From: Metabacillus bambusae
Lineage (GTDB): Bacteria; Bacillota; Bacilli; Bacillales; Bacillaceae
Assembly: GCF_017497975.1 (NCBI RefSeq)
Contig: NZ_JAGDEL010000018.1
Span: forward strand, 1 to 64,000
Reading direction: 5' to 3'
DNA length: 64,000 bases
The notes under the pieces are model-generated. The model made no database searches. It was not told the origin of the DNA and saw nothing but the letters and a program-made list of their open reading frames with translations. Positions within the stretch are counted from its first letter, which is position 1. Every line of letters starts with the position of its first letter. Of this stretch, positions 49,953-59,656 are shown piece after piece. The translations under genes and the position numbers were made by a program.

Positions 49953-50432
49953 TTATTGTGGATCTAAACGATAAGAGATCAGCTCATAGTCAGGTGTATA
50001 GGTAAAGGTTCCATATAGCATACCCGTCCCTTTAATGACATAATCGAATATGTGATGATCCCCTGGAGCCATTGGTAATTGTTGAATGGCTTCCTTCTCA
50101 TGCCATTTAATCGTTCCCTCTTCCGATTCAAGGACATTTGTACCCTGATAATCTGTTGCCAAGAAAGTAAACATCATCCATTCAGATACAATTTCTTTAC
50201 CGTCTTGAATTAAAAAGGTAAAAACTCCCTTTAACTGAGGGTTTTTAATGTATATGCCAGTTTCCTCGCGATATTCACGGGTCACGGTATCCTTAACAGA
50301 TTCACCTAGCTCCATTTTTCCACCAGGAGCTACCCACCAGCCTCTTTTTGGTTTTTGTAGGAGAAGTACTTTGTTTCCTTCTACTAAGACGCAATTTGTA
50401 ACTCGTTGCACCTTCTTCACCTCAATTTTCAC
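49953..50432 (-). CDS. yvcI: Nudix hydrolase YvcI (8-oxo-dGTPase-like)
   Basis: The Nudix box GKMELGESVKDTVTREYREETGI is complete and the upstream KPKRGWWVAPGG is typical of MutT/YvcI. The gene lies between trxB and rapZ as in B. subtilis. The start is uncertain: GTG 50432 gives 159 aa, but GAGGTGA inside the first codons lies 5 bp before GTG 50411 (VQRVTNCVL…, 152 aa). That shorter start is equally plausible. Confidence 0.9.
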   Translation of the reverse strand: MKIEVKKVQRVTNCVLVEGNKVLLLQKPKRGWWVAPGGKMELGESVKDTVTREYREETGIYIKNPQLKGVFTFLIQDGKEIVSEWMMFTFLATDYQGTNVLESEEGTIKWHEKEAIQQLPMAPGDHHIFDYVIKGTGMLYGTFTYTPDYELISYRLDPQ

Positions 50433-50855
50433 ATGACTTTAGAAAAGCATAAGCGTATACTCAGCCTCAAAGGAATAAGCATAAATAGAAGGCATTCTTT
50501 ACCTTTTATTTATATGTGACCAGCCCCTAGGAAAAAAGGGTTTTATTTTCTCTTTAAGGAGTTAGACACCGACACTAAGTAGAAAAGTCTAATCTTGTTT
50601 GTTACGTTCTTCACTTTCACTTATTATACTATTTTAATTTGGTCTTAACAACGAAGTCGATTAGTTGAAATATTAGACTTTCTATATGTATATACGGATG
50701 GTAATCAAAACAGTTTCACTTTTTAAGGTAAAACTTACGATGTCACACAAAATTCATTTTAATAGTGAATTTAATTTCATTCTAGAGGTAAGGTAAAATG
50801 ACTGTATTACTCCCTGTACATAAAAAAATACAACAGTAGTGAGGACAAAAAAAGG

Positions 50856-50881
50856 GAGCATGGGAAAGGGCGCCCATGCTC
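50856..50881 (-). terminator. trxB terminator
   Basis: GAGCATGGG / CCCATGCTC encloses an 8-nt loop and on the minus strand CCTTTTTTTGTCC follows. It is 138 bp after the trxB stop. The remaining 50433-51018 shows no gene. Confidence 0.85.
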
Positions 50882-51018
50882 TAAAATAAGTCTATTTATA
50901 AAAGGGGGTCAATTACTAACTCTATAATAACCTATAATTGTTTCACCCATGTTACAGGATGGTTAAAACAGAATTACGAATTTGTTAAGAACAAATTCGC
51001 AAGCTCTTATCCAAAGCT

Positions 51019-51975
<957 letters not shown>

Positions 51976-52088
51976 TCACTCCTAACAAGAAAGTTTACTT
52001 TGATTTGTACGATCTCTTTTTCATTTTGCCCTATACACATCGTATAAAATAATGACGATTCATGCCATTTTTTTGCTCAAGAAACAAA

Positions 52089-52209
52089 AGCGGAAGCGCC
52101 TTGATCAGCCCCGACAAGCATAAGCTAATTTAGGATAGAAGGCGTTCTTTGCCTTCAATTCTAAATTAGCTTATGACCTCGAGGGGCTAGGCGCTGGAGC
52201 TGGATGTCG
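52089..52209. repeat. long palindromic dispersed repeat, copy 2
   Basis: GCGGAAGCGCCTTGATCAGCC at one end and GGCTAGGCGCTGGAGCTGG at the other pair, as do the inner arms TAAGCTAATTTAGGATAGAAGGCG / GCCTTCAATTCTAAATTAGCTTA. The outer arms match the repeat at 19828-19942 closely, while the inner arms differ in sequence but keep their self-complementarity. Confidence 0.85.
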
Positions 52210-52252
52210 TGCGCTTATCCACAGTTCAAGAATTATATAATCTCCTAAACGA

Positions 52253-52280
52253 GAACAAAAGCGCAAGCGCCTTGATCAGC
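52253..52280. repeat. half copy of the palindromic repeat
   Basis: GAACAAAAGCGCAAGCGCCTTGATCAGC repeats only the left arm of the element at 52089-52209 and then changes to unique sequence next to the end of yvcD. Confidence 0.7.
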
Positions 52281-52313
52281 GACGTAGAAAAAAGAGCACT
52301 TTTCTAAAAGCAG

Positions 52314-53774
52314 TTAGGAGCTAATGTCAGTCATGTTCTTGATGAGCTTTACGTACTTCCCAACTGAAGATACCGATACACCATACATATTTGCTACTGT
52401 AGCTTGGCTTACATGCTCATTACTTTGATTTTTCCATACGTAATCTAAAGCTGCTGCCCAACCAAGATGATTTTTTAGCGAATAGTCACGCTTATATGCT
52501 TTTATAAGAATTTTAAACGAAAATAAAAAAAGCTTATCATGCTCAGAGTGTACAAATAATGAGTTTGCAATCTGATAAAAAGAGGTTATTTTATCATAAG
52601 CATTAAAATCCTTCGATAAGGCTAGCTTGATAAATTCTTTTTCTAATTGCGACTGTGGAACATTTGATGCTTCGTAGTCATTAATTTGCTCATAATTATT
52701 TGTTTGAGCTGCAAGGAAAATAGCATACAAGCGTTCTTCTAACGTCATACTTGTTGCTCGCTGGAAAGCTGTGTCAATCTTTTGATTCCATGGCTCAGAA
52801 CCAGCCTTACTTTTATTTTCCTTTAACACCCGCTCCCACATCTGTTCAGCAAAAGAAATATGTCCTGTAAAATAAGCCGAATAGGATAGCCAATAATAAA
52901 AGGTATCATCACCTTCAAATCCTGACTTATGAAGAGAACGAAGCCATTTATAAGCAAATGGATAATACCCTACTAACGCGAAGGTTGCCCCTAATTTATA
53001 ACGATGCTCGTAAAGAAGAGGATGAACAGTTGATAGTGTTTTTGTAAGCTCTTCAACCTTTTCATCTTGTCGTTCATAAAAATAAAATACTAATAAATTG
53101 CAGTACGCATGAAGATTACCAGGATTACGTTGAAGAACAGTTTGCAAATATTCCTTCGCTTTATCAACTTCTCCAACATAGAAATAAGCAAGCGATAAAT
53201 TATTATGGGCAGACCAAAATTCAGGGTATTCCACTACAATCTCTTCAAGTAGTAAAATGGCCTCTTCAAACTGACTATTTTCTAAAAGAGATTTTGCTGC
53301 ATCCTGTTTTAATATCAAATCATCAGGATCCTTTAAAAACGGCTCCTCTCCATCATCTTCCATTGTAAGGAGATCAATGAGGTCTTCGTTTTCCTCTATA
53401 AATTCACCATAAGGTTCTTTGTTTGAATATTCAGTTGCACACTTATATGCTTCCTGAAATAATCCAAGATGTGCGAAATTATTTGCCATAAAATAGTGGC
53501 ACTCTGTCATTTCTTTATCAACTTCATCAAGTATATATGAAAGCAATTCATTTGATTGGCTATACTTCCCCATATCCGTATAAATCGTTGCTAATTGGGA
53601 TAGCATTGTTAAATCTTTAGGATTTAACTCAACTGCCTTTTGCAAATATTTGCTAGCTTTTTGAAAGTTCTGCTCTCGATAAGCCTTCAGGCCTTTATTA
53701 TAATAATATTGTCCATCTTGGAGAAACGGGACAACCTGTGCTTTTTGTTGTTGTTTGCTCAATTGTTTTCCCAC
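52314..53774 (-). CDS. yvcD: TPR-repeat protein YvcD
   Basis: The protein has about 486 residues and contains several tetratricopeptide repeats: YYYNKGLKAYREQNFQKASKYLQKAVELNP, MLSQLATIYTDMGKYSQSNELL, AHNNLSLAYFYVGEVDKAKEYLQTVLQRNP. The C-terminus ends in a short helix-turn-helix-like segment (VSQATVANMYGVSVSSVGKYVKLI). TPRs mediate protein contacts; the partner is unknown. GTG 53774 is preferred, with GGAGG 7 bp upstream. The position next to trxB matches B. subtilis yvcD. Confidence 0.9.
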   Translation of the reverse strand: MGKQLSKQQQKAQVVPFLQDGQYYYNKGLKAYREQNFQKASKYLQKAVELNPKDLTMLSQLATIYTDMGKYSQSNELLSYILDEVDKEMTECHYFMANNFAHLGLFQEAYKCATEYSNKEPYGEFIEENEDLIDLLTMEDDGEEPFLKDPDDLILKQDAAKSLLENSQFEEAILLLEEIVVEYPEFWSAHNNLSLAYFYVGEVDKAKEYLQTVLQRNPGNLHAYCNLLVFYFYERQDEKVEELTKTLSTVHPLLYEHRYKLGATFALVGYYPFAYKWLRSLHKSGFEGDDTFYYWLSYSAYFTGHISFAEQMWERVLKENKSKAGSEPWNQKIDTAFQRATSMTLEERLYAIFLAAQTNNYEQINDYEASNVPQSQLEKEFIKLALSKDFNAYDKITSFYQIANSLFVHSEHDKLFLFSFKILIKAYKRDYSLKNHLGWAAALDYVWKNQSNEHVSQATVANMYGVSVSSVGKYVKLIKNMTDISS

Positions 53775-53971
53775 TGAAATCCTCCATTTCATTCAATTCA
53801 CCGTAGGTTAGTATACCATAAGATAAGTGTTGAATAATAGTGAGAATACAAAACCATTCCAAAACAAGTGAATTCATAGAAAATCTCAAAAGGGATTCGG
53901 AATTAGACCATTCCGAACCCCTTTTGTCGATAACCTGATTCCCTTTACAATGTGTAGAAGGAGTTTTGATT

Positions 53972-55297
53972 TTAAACGAACATATCGAACAGTAAAACTG
54001 TTCCGAAAGCAATAAATGAAAGTAATGTCTCCAATACCGTCCACGTTTTAAATGTTTCTTTTACCGTTAAGCCCAAGTATTCTTTTACCATCCAGAAACC
54101 AGCATCATTTACGTGTGAGAACATTAGTGATCCTGCACCTGTTGCGATAACGAGTAATTCCAAGTTTACACCTGACAAGTGTTCAATGATTGGTGCAACG
54201 ATACCAGCGGCTGTTGTTAATGCGACTGTCGCTGAACCTGTCGCAATACGAATTAAGCCTGCTACAATAAACGCCAATACAATTGGTGAGAGGGAAAAAT
54301 GCTCGGACATTTGCCCAATCGATGTACCAACACCACTCTCAATAAGGATTTGTTTAAAACCGCCACCTGCACCAATTATTAAAATAATAGATCCAACAGG
54401 AAGTAGGCACTCTTCTGATAACTTCTGAATGAAATTTTTATCCATGCCTTGACGAATGCCAAGGAAATAAAAAGCTGCAAAACATGAAATTAAAAGGGCA
54501 ATAACAGGACTTCCAATAAAGATAAAGAATTTTAGAACACCACTAGGTAGTCCCAGATATGGTGCAATAACTGATAGTACCATTAAAAAAACAGGTAATA
54601 AGATAATGAAAAATGAAATGCCTGTGCTTGGCAGTTTTTCTGACGTATTACTTACTCGTATTAACTGTGGCTCACCTTCAGGAATCACGCGATGTTTCAC
54701 CCACTTTGCAAACAATGGTCCTGCGATAATTGCTGCTGGCAGCGCAATAATGAGTGAGTAGACTAAAACTTTTCCTATATCAGCTTGATAGATTCCTATT
54801 GCCGTCATTGCTCCCGGGTGCGGTGGTACAAGACCGTGTACAATGGATAACCCAGCAAGGACTGGTATTGCGATTAATAAAATGTTTTGCTTTGTCGTTC
54901 GATAAATTGAAATAACGAGAGGTAATAACATAACAATCCCTACGTCAAAAAATACTGGGATCCCAATGATAAAGCCTGAGAGCAGCATCGCCCATGGCAA
55001 TTTCTTTACACCAAAGATTCGAATGAAGAAATCCGCAACTTGCATTCCAGCACCGGAATCCGACATCAACTTACCTAAAATCGTCCCTAACGCTAAAATT
55101 CCTACTAAATGGCCTAAAACACTCCCAACTCCTGTTTCATAGGCACTCACAATTTGATCCATCGATAATCCGGACATAATCGCTAAGAACAAGCTCGCAA
55201 CGGTTAAACTAATGAATGCATGCCATTTCCACCATGCTACTCCTAAAATAACAATCACAATAGCTAGCAATGTAATTGATAATAAATATACTTCCAT
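53972..55297 (-). CDS. gntP: GntP-family gluconate/sugar-acid:H+ symporter
   Basis: The 441-residue permease has about 12 hydrophobic segments and GntP-family motifs. These are LGTILGKLMSDSGAGMQVADFF, GIPVFFDVGIVMLLPLV, VPPHPGAMTAI, and the C-terminal GAGSLMFSHVNDAGFWMVKEYLGL. It imports gluconate-like acids by proton symport. It is the last gene of the sugar-acid cluster, 119 bp after the kinase, and a cre plus hairpin lie in that gap. The cargo is probably the amino-sugar acid used by the cluster rather than gluconate; this is inference. Confidence 0.92.
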   Translation of the reverse strand: MEVYLLSITLLAIVIVILGVAWWKWHAFISLTVASLFLAIMSGLSMDQIVSAYETGVGSVLGHLVGILALGTILGKLMSDSGAGMQVADFFIRIFGVKKLPWAMLLSGFIIGIPVFFDVGIVMLLPLVISIYRTTKQNILLIAIPVLAGLSIVHGLVPPHPGAMTAIGIYQADIGKVLVYSLIIALPAAIIAGPLFAKWVKHRVIPEGEPQLIRVSNTSEKLPSTGISFFIILLPVFLMVLSVIAPYLGLPSGVLKFFIFIGSPVIALLISCFAAFYFLGIRQGMDKNFIQKLSEECLLPVGSIILIIGAGGGFKQILIESGVGTSIGQMSEHFSLSPIVLAFIVAGLIRIATGSATVALTTAAGIVAPIIEHLSGVNLELLVIATGAGSLMFSHVNDAGFWMVKEYLGLTVKETFKTWTVLETLLSFIAFGTVLLFDMFV

Positions 55298-55320
55298 TGT
55301 TCTTCCCCCTTCTCCCTATA

Positions 55321-55334
55321 CGTAAACGTTTTCA
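55321..55334 (-). promoter_or_regulatory. possible cre (CcpA site) before gntP
   Basis: CGTAAACGTTTTCA differs from the core TGWAAACGNTNWCA by one base. It lies 24 bp upstream of the permease start. Next to it is a TGCGAGAA / TTCTCGCA hairpin (55342-55373), which could attenuate read-through from the kinase gene. Confidence 0.55.
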
Positions 55335-55416
55335 ATTCTATTGCGAGAAAAGAAGCTTTTCCCCCTTCTCGCATTCTCTCTAGCCTTTATTATTTACTAA
55401 GTCCTTTGCCACGTTT

Positions 55417-56433
55417 CTACCTTTCTATATCGCCTACTGATTCTGTCATCGCCCGCAGTATTTCGCTCTCCGATGACATTGGCGTGTCGCCTACAATTGT
55501 ATGTGCAAGCATTCCTGCTGCTGCAGCAAATTCAACAGTTATCTCAGATGAAAAGCCTTCCATTTCACCATGTACAATGCCGCTTGTATAAGCATCTCCT
55601 GCACCAATTCTGTCATAGACAGAAAAGGAAAGTGTTTTTGAAAAGATGAATGCTTGATTCTTAAAGATAAATCCCTTTAAAGAATGTGTATTGTCACCGT
55701 TGATTGAACGGTGCGTACCAGCAATGACAGAGATCTTGTATGTTTTCGCAACAGTTGGAATCAATTCCATAAGCTGCTCCCTGCGATCGTCCTTCTCTGT
55801 TTTCATCCCTAGAACAAACATGGCATCTGTTTCATTCATCATGACAATGTCGGCTAAATGAAGCATTTCTTCATAATGTGGTTTCGCTTTTTCATATCCG
55901 TCTTCACCCCAAAGCGATGGACGGTAATTACAGTCAAAAACAACTGTACCTCCATTTTCTTTCACCGCTTTGGCAAATGCTTTCATGTGATGACGAACAG
56001 TATCATTCATCGCAAGCGTGATTCCGCAAAAATGAACAACATCGATTTTCTTTGCAATGTTTTTAAAATCATACTTTCCCAAAGCTGCTGTATTAAAACT
56101 ACTCTCTAGTCGATTGGAATAGGTAACGCGACTAGGCCGCGCACCGAATCCATTTTCTAAAAAATACATTCCAACGTAATTTCCATCTCTTCTAATGAAA
56201 GATTGTGTGACACCAAGTCTTTGTAGATAAGATACTGCTGCATCCCCAACAGCATTTGCTGGCAATGTGGAGACAAGGTACCCTGTATGCCCAAAGCGTG
56301 CTAGAGCTGCGGTTACATTAACTCCCGTACCGGAGAAAGAATAATTTAAAGTGCTTGCTTGTGACAGGAGTTCATACCCCGGTACCTGCAAGCGCATCAT
56401 AACCTCTCCAAATGCTGCAACATTTTTAGCCAT
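55417..56433 (-). CDS. PfkB-family sugar-acid kinase (2-dehydro-3-deoxygluconokinase-like)
   Basis: The 338-residue ribokinase-family protein starts AKNVAAFGEVMMRLQVPG. It has VNVTAALARFGH substrate-side residues and the catalytic DRIGAGDAYTSG anion-hole motif. KdgK-type members phosphorylate 2-dehydro-3-deoxygluconate. Here it overlaps the DgaF aldolase gene by 8 bp, so its product KDPG would be the direct substrate of the aldolase. This implies that the ammonia-lyase upstream works on the unphosphorylated acid, unlike the PTS-based Salmonella pathway. Confidence 0.88.
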   Translation of the reverse strand: MAKNVAAFGEVMMRLQVPGYELLSQASTLNYSFSGTGVNVTAALARFGHTGYLVSTLPANAVGDAAVSYLQRLGVTQSFIRRDGNYVGMYFLENGFGARPSRVTYSNRLESSFNTAALGKYDFKNIAKKIDVVHFCGITLAMNDTVRHHMKAFAKAVKENGGTVVFDCNYRPSLWGEDGYEKAKPHYEEMLHLADIVMMNETDAMFVLGMKTEKDDRREQLMELIPTVAKTYKISVIAGTHRSINGDNTHSLKGFIFKNQAFIFSKTLSFSVYDRIGAGDAYTSGIVHGEMEGFSSEITVEFAAAAGMLAHTIVGDTPMSSESEILRAMTESVGDIER

Positions 56434-57181
56434 GTTGATCTACCAATTTCTTTATCGTTTCAAGTAATTCGCGTACATCTTCGACATTTGTTTTTCCTGT
56501 TTCTTTGTTGATAATCGATGAATACACGTGAGGAATGACTTGCGGCACATTAGCCTCTAAAGCAATCCGCAAGATTGTTTCAAAATTCTCTTTGTCGATC
56601 CCACCTGTTGGCTCTAACGCAAAACCTGCTTCCCCACATGCTTGTGCAACTGCACGGAACTCGTTTTCACTGCTTAACCCGTTCATTGGGAAGTATTTTA
56701 ATGCATTGCCGCCCATGTCGCGTACAAGCGCAATCGCCGTTTTGATCGGTACGATTGCATGCTCGTCCTGTGCAGCGCTAACTGGACCTGTTGAAATATT
56801 CACATATCCTACTCGTCCTGTCGGAGACACTAAACTATTGATCCAGCTATCTTTTTTACCAAGGTTGGCACGTGTAGCTCCAACAGCAGGAAATACTTGG
56901 TTAATATGACTGCCAGGATAGTGTTTCGCAATCTCTGCTACTACTGCAGCTTGGCGATTGTCACCAGCACCTAATCCAATCGATACGGCTTCATCAATTT
57001 CTTTTCCATAGTCTTTCATAGCTGCTACAGCTTCTTCTACCGTTGGGTAGTCTTTTGAAAGAACACCGACTAAAACAAAACCTTCCGCTGCTTCGTATAC
57101 CCCTTTGGCATTCTCTACACTATTTGCTAAAACATTTAATGCGACACGGTTCTTGTAAAAACGTTTTGTCATGTTTGACAT
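56426..57181 (-). CDS. dgaF: KDPG aldolase, DgaF type
   Basis: The 251-residue aldolase of the DgaF family (2-dehydro-3-deoxy-phosphogluconate aldolase) has the active-site segment GGNALKYFPMNGL with the Schiff-base Lys, SIGLGAGDNRQAAVVAEI, and EPTGGIDKENF. It splits KDPG into pyruvate and glyceraldehyde 3-phosphate. The gene begins 1 bp after the dgaE stop, and the pair dgaE-dgaF mirrors the Salmonella D-glucosaminate operon. Confidence 0.9.
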   Translation of the reverse strand: MSNMTKRFYKNRVALNVLANSVENAKGVYEAAEGFVLVGVLSKDYPTVEEAVAAMKDYGKEIDEAVSIGLGAGDNRQAAVVAEIAKHYPGSHINQVFPAVGATRANLGKKDSWINSLVSPTGRVGYVNISTGPVSAAQDEHAIVPIKTAIALVRDMGGNALKYFPMNGLSSENEFRAVAQACGEAGFALEPTGGIDKENFETILRIALEANVPQVIPHVYSSIINKETGKTNVEDVRELLETIKKLVDQHG

Positions 57182-57182
57182 C

Positions 57183-58289
57183 TTATTTTCCTCCTCCTAC
57201 TAATTCACGTATCTTAGATTCAATTACCTCAATATCATCATTTTGCAGCGGACGGGGATCGATATCGAAATAGCCCTGTCTCACACCATAATCACGTGTA
57301 TAAATGGCAATTTCACCTTCGCGCAGACCTGTATTCACTTCTTGTGCTGTTATATGCGCTTGTTTTGGATCAATTTGAATCCTAGCACGGAATATCGCCC
57401 GACCCGCTTCATCTTGAACAATTGTCACATTGACACCTTGAAGTTCATTCAATGGCATTAATGCCTGTAATGATTCTTTTTCTTGTTCACTTTTATCTTC
57501 TTTATTGCCGTATTCATCGAGAGCTTGAAGTAATCCAAATGTTGTTTCTTTCCCGACTTTCATACTGCGTCCAATACAATGTAATTGAACTTTTACCCAC
57601 TCAATATAGGTTCGCTTACCGCCAATAATCCCTGAAGTTGGGCCTTCTATGGCCTTTGAACCACTGTAGATCGCAAGGTCTGAGTATCTCACATACTTCT
57701 GAATGTCTTCTTCAGCAGCAGCATCCACGATGAGTGGAACTCCGTTTCTCTTTGCAATCTCCCATGCTTCCTCAACAGAAATCATATTTTTTTGGACTGC
57801 ATGGTGTGATTTGACATAAAGAATGGCTGCTGTGTTTTCAGAAATCGCATCCTCTATATGTTCCGCTCTTCCTTCATTGGCGTAGCCAACTTCAACAAGC
57901 TTTCCACCACCTAAATAAATCATCGTTTCAACAGGTGCTCCGTATTGTACGTTGTGACCTTTTAGCATGATGATTTCACTTTTCAGAATATCTTCTTGAT
58001 GCAGACGCTCACTTTTACGGCGATTACCCTGTGTCACAATAGCTGCAACAGAAAGGGCAATACCGCTTGATGCCGAGTTAACTATAACCGCTGCGTCGGA
58101 ACCTAGAATGCGTGCTACGTAATCACCTGCTTTATCGACTAAATCTGCAATCTCAACATAATTTTGTCCACCTTGTTTCATCGCATCCATTACGGTATCA
58201 GTGGGTGCTGATACACCTAGGATACTCATTCGTCCACTTGCATTAATAACACGTTTAAGCCCATATTTAGCATTCAATAAATTCGCCAT
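57183..58289 (-). CDS. dgaE: DgaE-like PLP-dependent ammonia-lyase (SelA fold)
   Basis: The 368-residue PLP enzyme has the Schiff-base Lys in DLAIYSGSKAIEGPTSG, and RVINASGRMSILGVS and NSASSGIALSVAAIV near the cofactor. In Salmonella, DgaE deaminates D-glucosaminate-6-phosphate to KDGP. Here no PTS is present, so the substrate may be unphosphorylated D-glucosaminate. Start ATG 58289 is chosen, with AAAGGAG 8 bp upstream. It overlaps the amidohydrolase gene by 23 bp. Confidence 0.88.
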   Translation of the reverse strand: MANLLNAKYGLKRVINASGRMSILGVSAPTDTVMDAMKQGGQNYVEIADLVDKAGDYVARILGSDAAVIVNSASSGIALSVAAIVTQGNRRKSERLHQEDILKSEIIMLKGHNVQYGAPVETMIYLGGGKLVEVGYANEGRAEHIEDAISENTAAILYVKSHHAVQKNMISVEEAWEIAKRNGVPLIVDAAAEEDIQKYVRYSDLAIYSGSKAIEGPTSGIIGGKRTYIEWVKVQLHCIGRSMKVGKETTFGLLQALDEYGNKEDKSEQEKESLQALMPLNELQGVNVTIVQDEAGRAIFRARIQIDPKQAHITAQEVNTGLREGEIAIYTRDYGVRQGYFDIDPRPLQNDDIEVIESKIRELVGGGK

Positions 58290-59373
58290 TTGCAACTACT
58301 CCTTTTGTTTCTATTCTTCTACCTGCTACACGTTTGTCCCCTTCGGAATCGATAAGTGTAATCGGTTCATTTTTAACTGTAAATAATGTTAAATTCGCAA
58401 CGTCCCCAACCTCTATGCGGCCAAGTTCTGGTTTTTCAAGCCAGTTAGCTGCATTTGTAGTAACTGCTGCGATCACCTCTTCTAGGGAATATCCTAAGGA
58501 AAGAAATTTTGTAAGAACATTCGCCATGCTATATACAGGACCGTTCATTCGGTTCCCACGATAGATATCTGTACTGATCGTATTTAAACCGATGTGATGG
58601 CGTTTTGCTGCTTCAGCAACTCTAAAAGAGAAGCTTGCAGTACCATGACCAACATCCAAATGTACACCTCGTTGAATTGCATCCTTGAACACTTGGAGGG
58701 GATTTTCTTTTGCATCGAAAAGATTATTTTGTTTTCCATTGAGATAATGGGTAATGACATCTCTTTTTTCTAAGAGTGGAATAATTTCATCGATATATGG
58801 TGGACCAGAACCGATGTGGACCATTAACGGCAATGATGTTTCAATAGAAAGTGAGCGCGCGATCCGTAAAGGTTCAATACCACTTTCACAAACAACGCTT
58901 TTGCTAATCCGAGCCTTTAATCCAACGATTACCTCTTTATAATCATTTACTGCTTGTACGACCTTTTCTTTATCTATCCATTCTAAATTTGATAATTCAT
59001 CTACTCTTTTTAAACCAATACGTGAAATATTCAAAAATGCATATAAGTTGGTTTTAGCTCTTTCACTACTTGAAACCAAATCTGTAATTCGATCAGCTCC
59101 ACAGCTTCCCGCATCCACGATTGTCGTGACACCTTGCTTGACTCCTATTTCATCGATTTCATCGCCATACGGATCAAATTCAGGAAATGCATGGACATGT
59201 AAATCAATCCAACCACTCGATACATACACACCTGAGTAATCTAAAACATGCTTTCCGCGTCCATATCCAGCCTTCGTCACCTGAGCAATTTTACCACCCT
59301 CTATGACAAGATCAATCTCATCTCCATTTACCGTTCTTACTTGACTCAATACAAAGTCCTTCAATTCATTCAC
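58267..59373 (-). CDS. amidohydrolase/deacetylase-family metallohydrolase
   Basis: The 368-residue amidohydrolase-superfamily TIM barrel has the HxH metal ligands in SGWIDLHVHAF, a Lys (GLKARISKS) that is probably carbamylated, MVHIGSGP, ITHYLNGK, and the catalytic Asp near ISTDIYRGN. Relatives of the cog3964 group hydrolyse N-acetyl or O-acetyl acids. As the first gene of this operon it may remove an acetyl group from an N-acetyl amino-sugar acid before DgaE. This is inference. Two operator-like sequences lie upstream. Confidence 0.87.
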   Translation of the reverse strand: MNELKDFVLSQVRTVNGDEIDLVIEGGKIAQVTKAGYGRGKHVLDYSGVYVSSGWIDLHVHAFPEFDPYGDEIDEIGVKQGVTTIVDAGSCGADRITDLVSSSERAKTNLYAFLNISRIGLKRVDELSNLEWIDKEKVVQAVNDYKEVIVGLKARISKSVVCESGIEPLRIARSLSIETSLPLMVHIGSGPPYIDEIIPLLEKRDVITHYLNGKQNNLFDAKENPLQVFKDAIQRGVHLDVGHGTASFSFRVAEAAKRHHIGLNTISTDIYRGNRMNGPVYSMANVLTKFLSLGYSLEEVIAAVTTNAANWLEKPELGRIEVGDVANLTLFTVKNEPITLIDSEGDKRVAGRRIETKGVVANGEFIEC

Positions 59374-59456
59374 CTCTATTTAAACACGCTTACAATTTAT
59401 ATTGTAGACCTACCTCTCATACACATAGGTTGTGCGAGAGAAAAAAATATAGCAGT

Positions 59457-59478
59457 CATAACGTTATGATGTTTGTTA
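59457..59478 (-). promoter_or_regulatory. operator-like repeat, copy 1 (proximal)
   Basis: CATAACGTTATGATGTTTGTTA contains the perfect palindrome CATAACGTTATG and recurs 81 bp away. It lies 84 bp upstream of the amidohydrolase gene, where a GntR-type repressor should bind. Confidence 0.7.
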
Positions 59479-59537
59479 CTTCAAAAAGGTTAAGATTGAT
59501 ATAACGATAAGATAACACAGAAAATCAACAAAGTAAA

Positions 59538-59559
59538 CATAACGTTATAATGTTTGTTA
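59538..59559 (-). promoter_or_regulatory. operator-like repeat, copy 2 (distal)
   Basis: CATAACGTTATAATGTTTGTTA differs from copy 1 at one position. The two sites flank the likely promoter region of the sugar-acid operon. Confidence 0.7.
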
Positions 59560-59621
59560 GTAAAAAATTAGTTGTAAAATATTCCAATCCCGAAACCAAG
59601 AAAATCTATGTAATAGAAAAA

Positions 59622-59649
59622 AGCTAAGAACTTATTGGAGAACTTAGCT
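59622..59649 (-). terminator. terminator after the GntR gene
   Basis: AGCTAAG / CTTAGCT stem with an internal loop; on the minus strand TTTTTTCTATT follows. It lies 8 bp beyond the GntR stop and isolates it from the operon it probably controls. Confidence 0.7.
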
Positions 59650-59656
59650 CTTTCTA

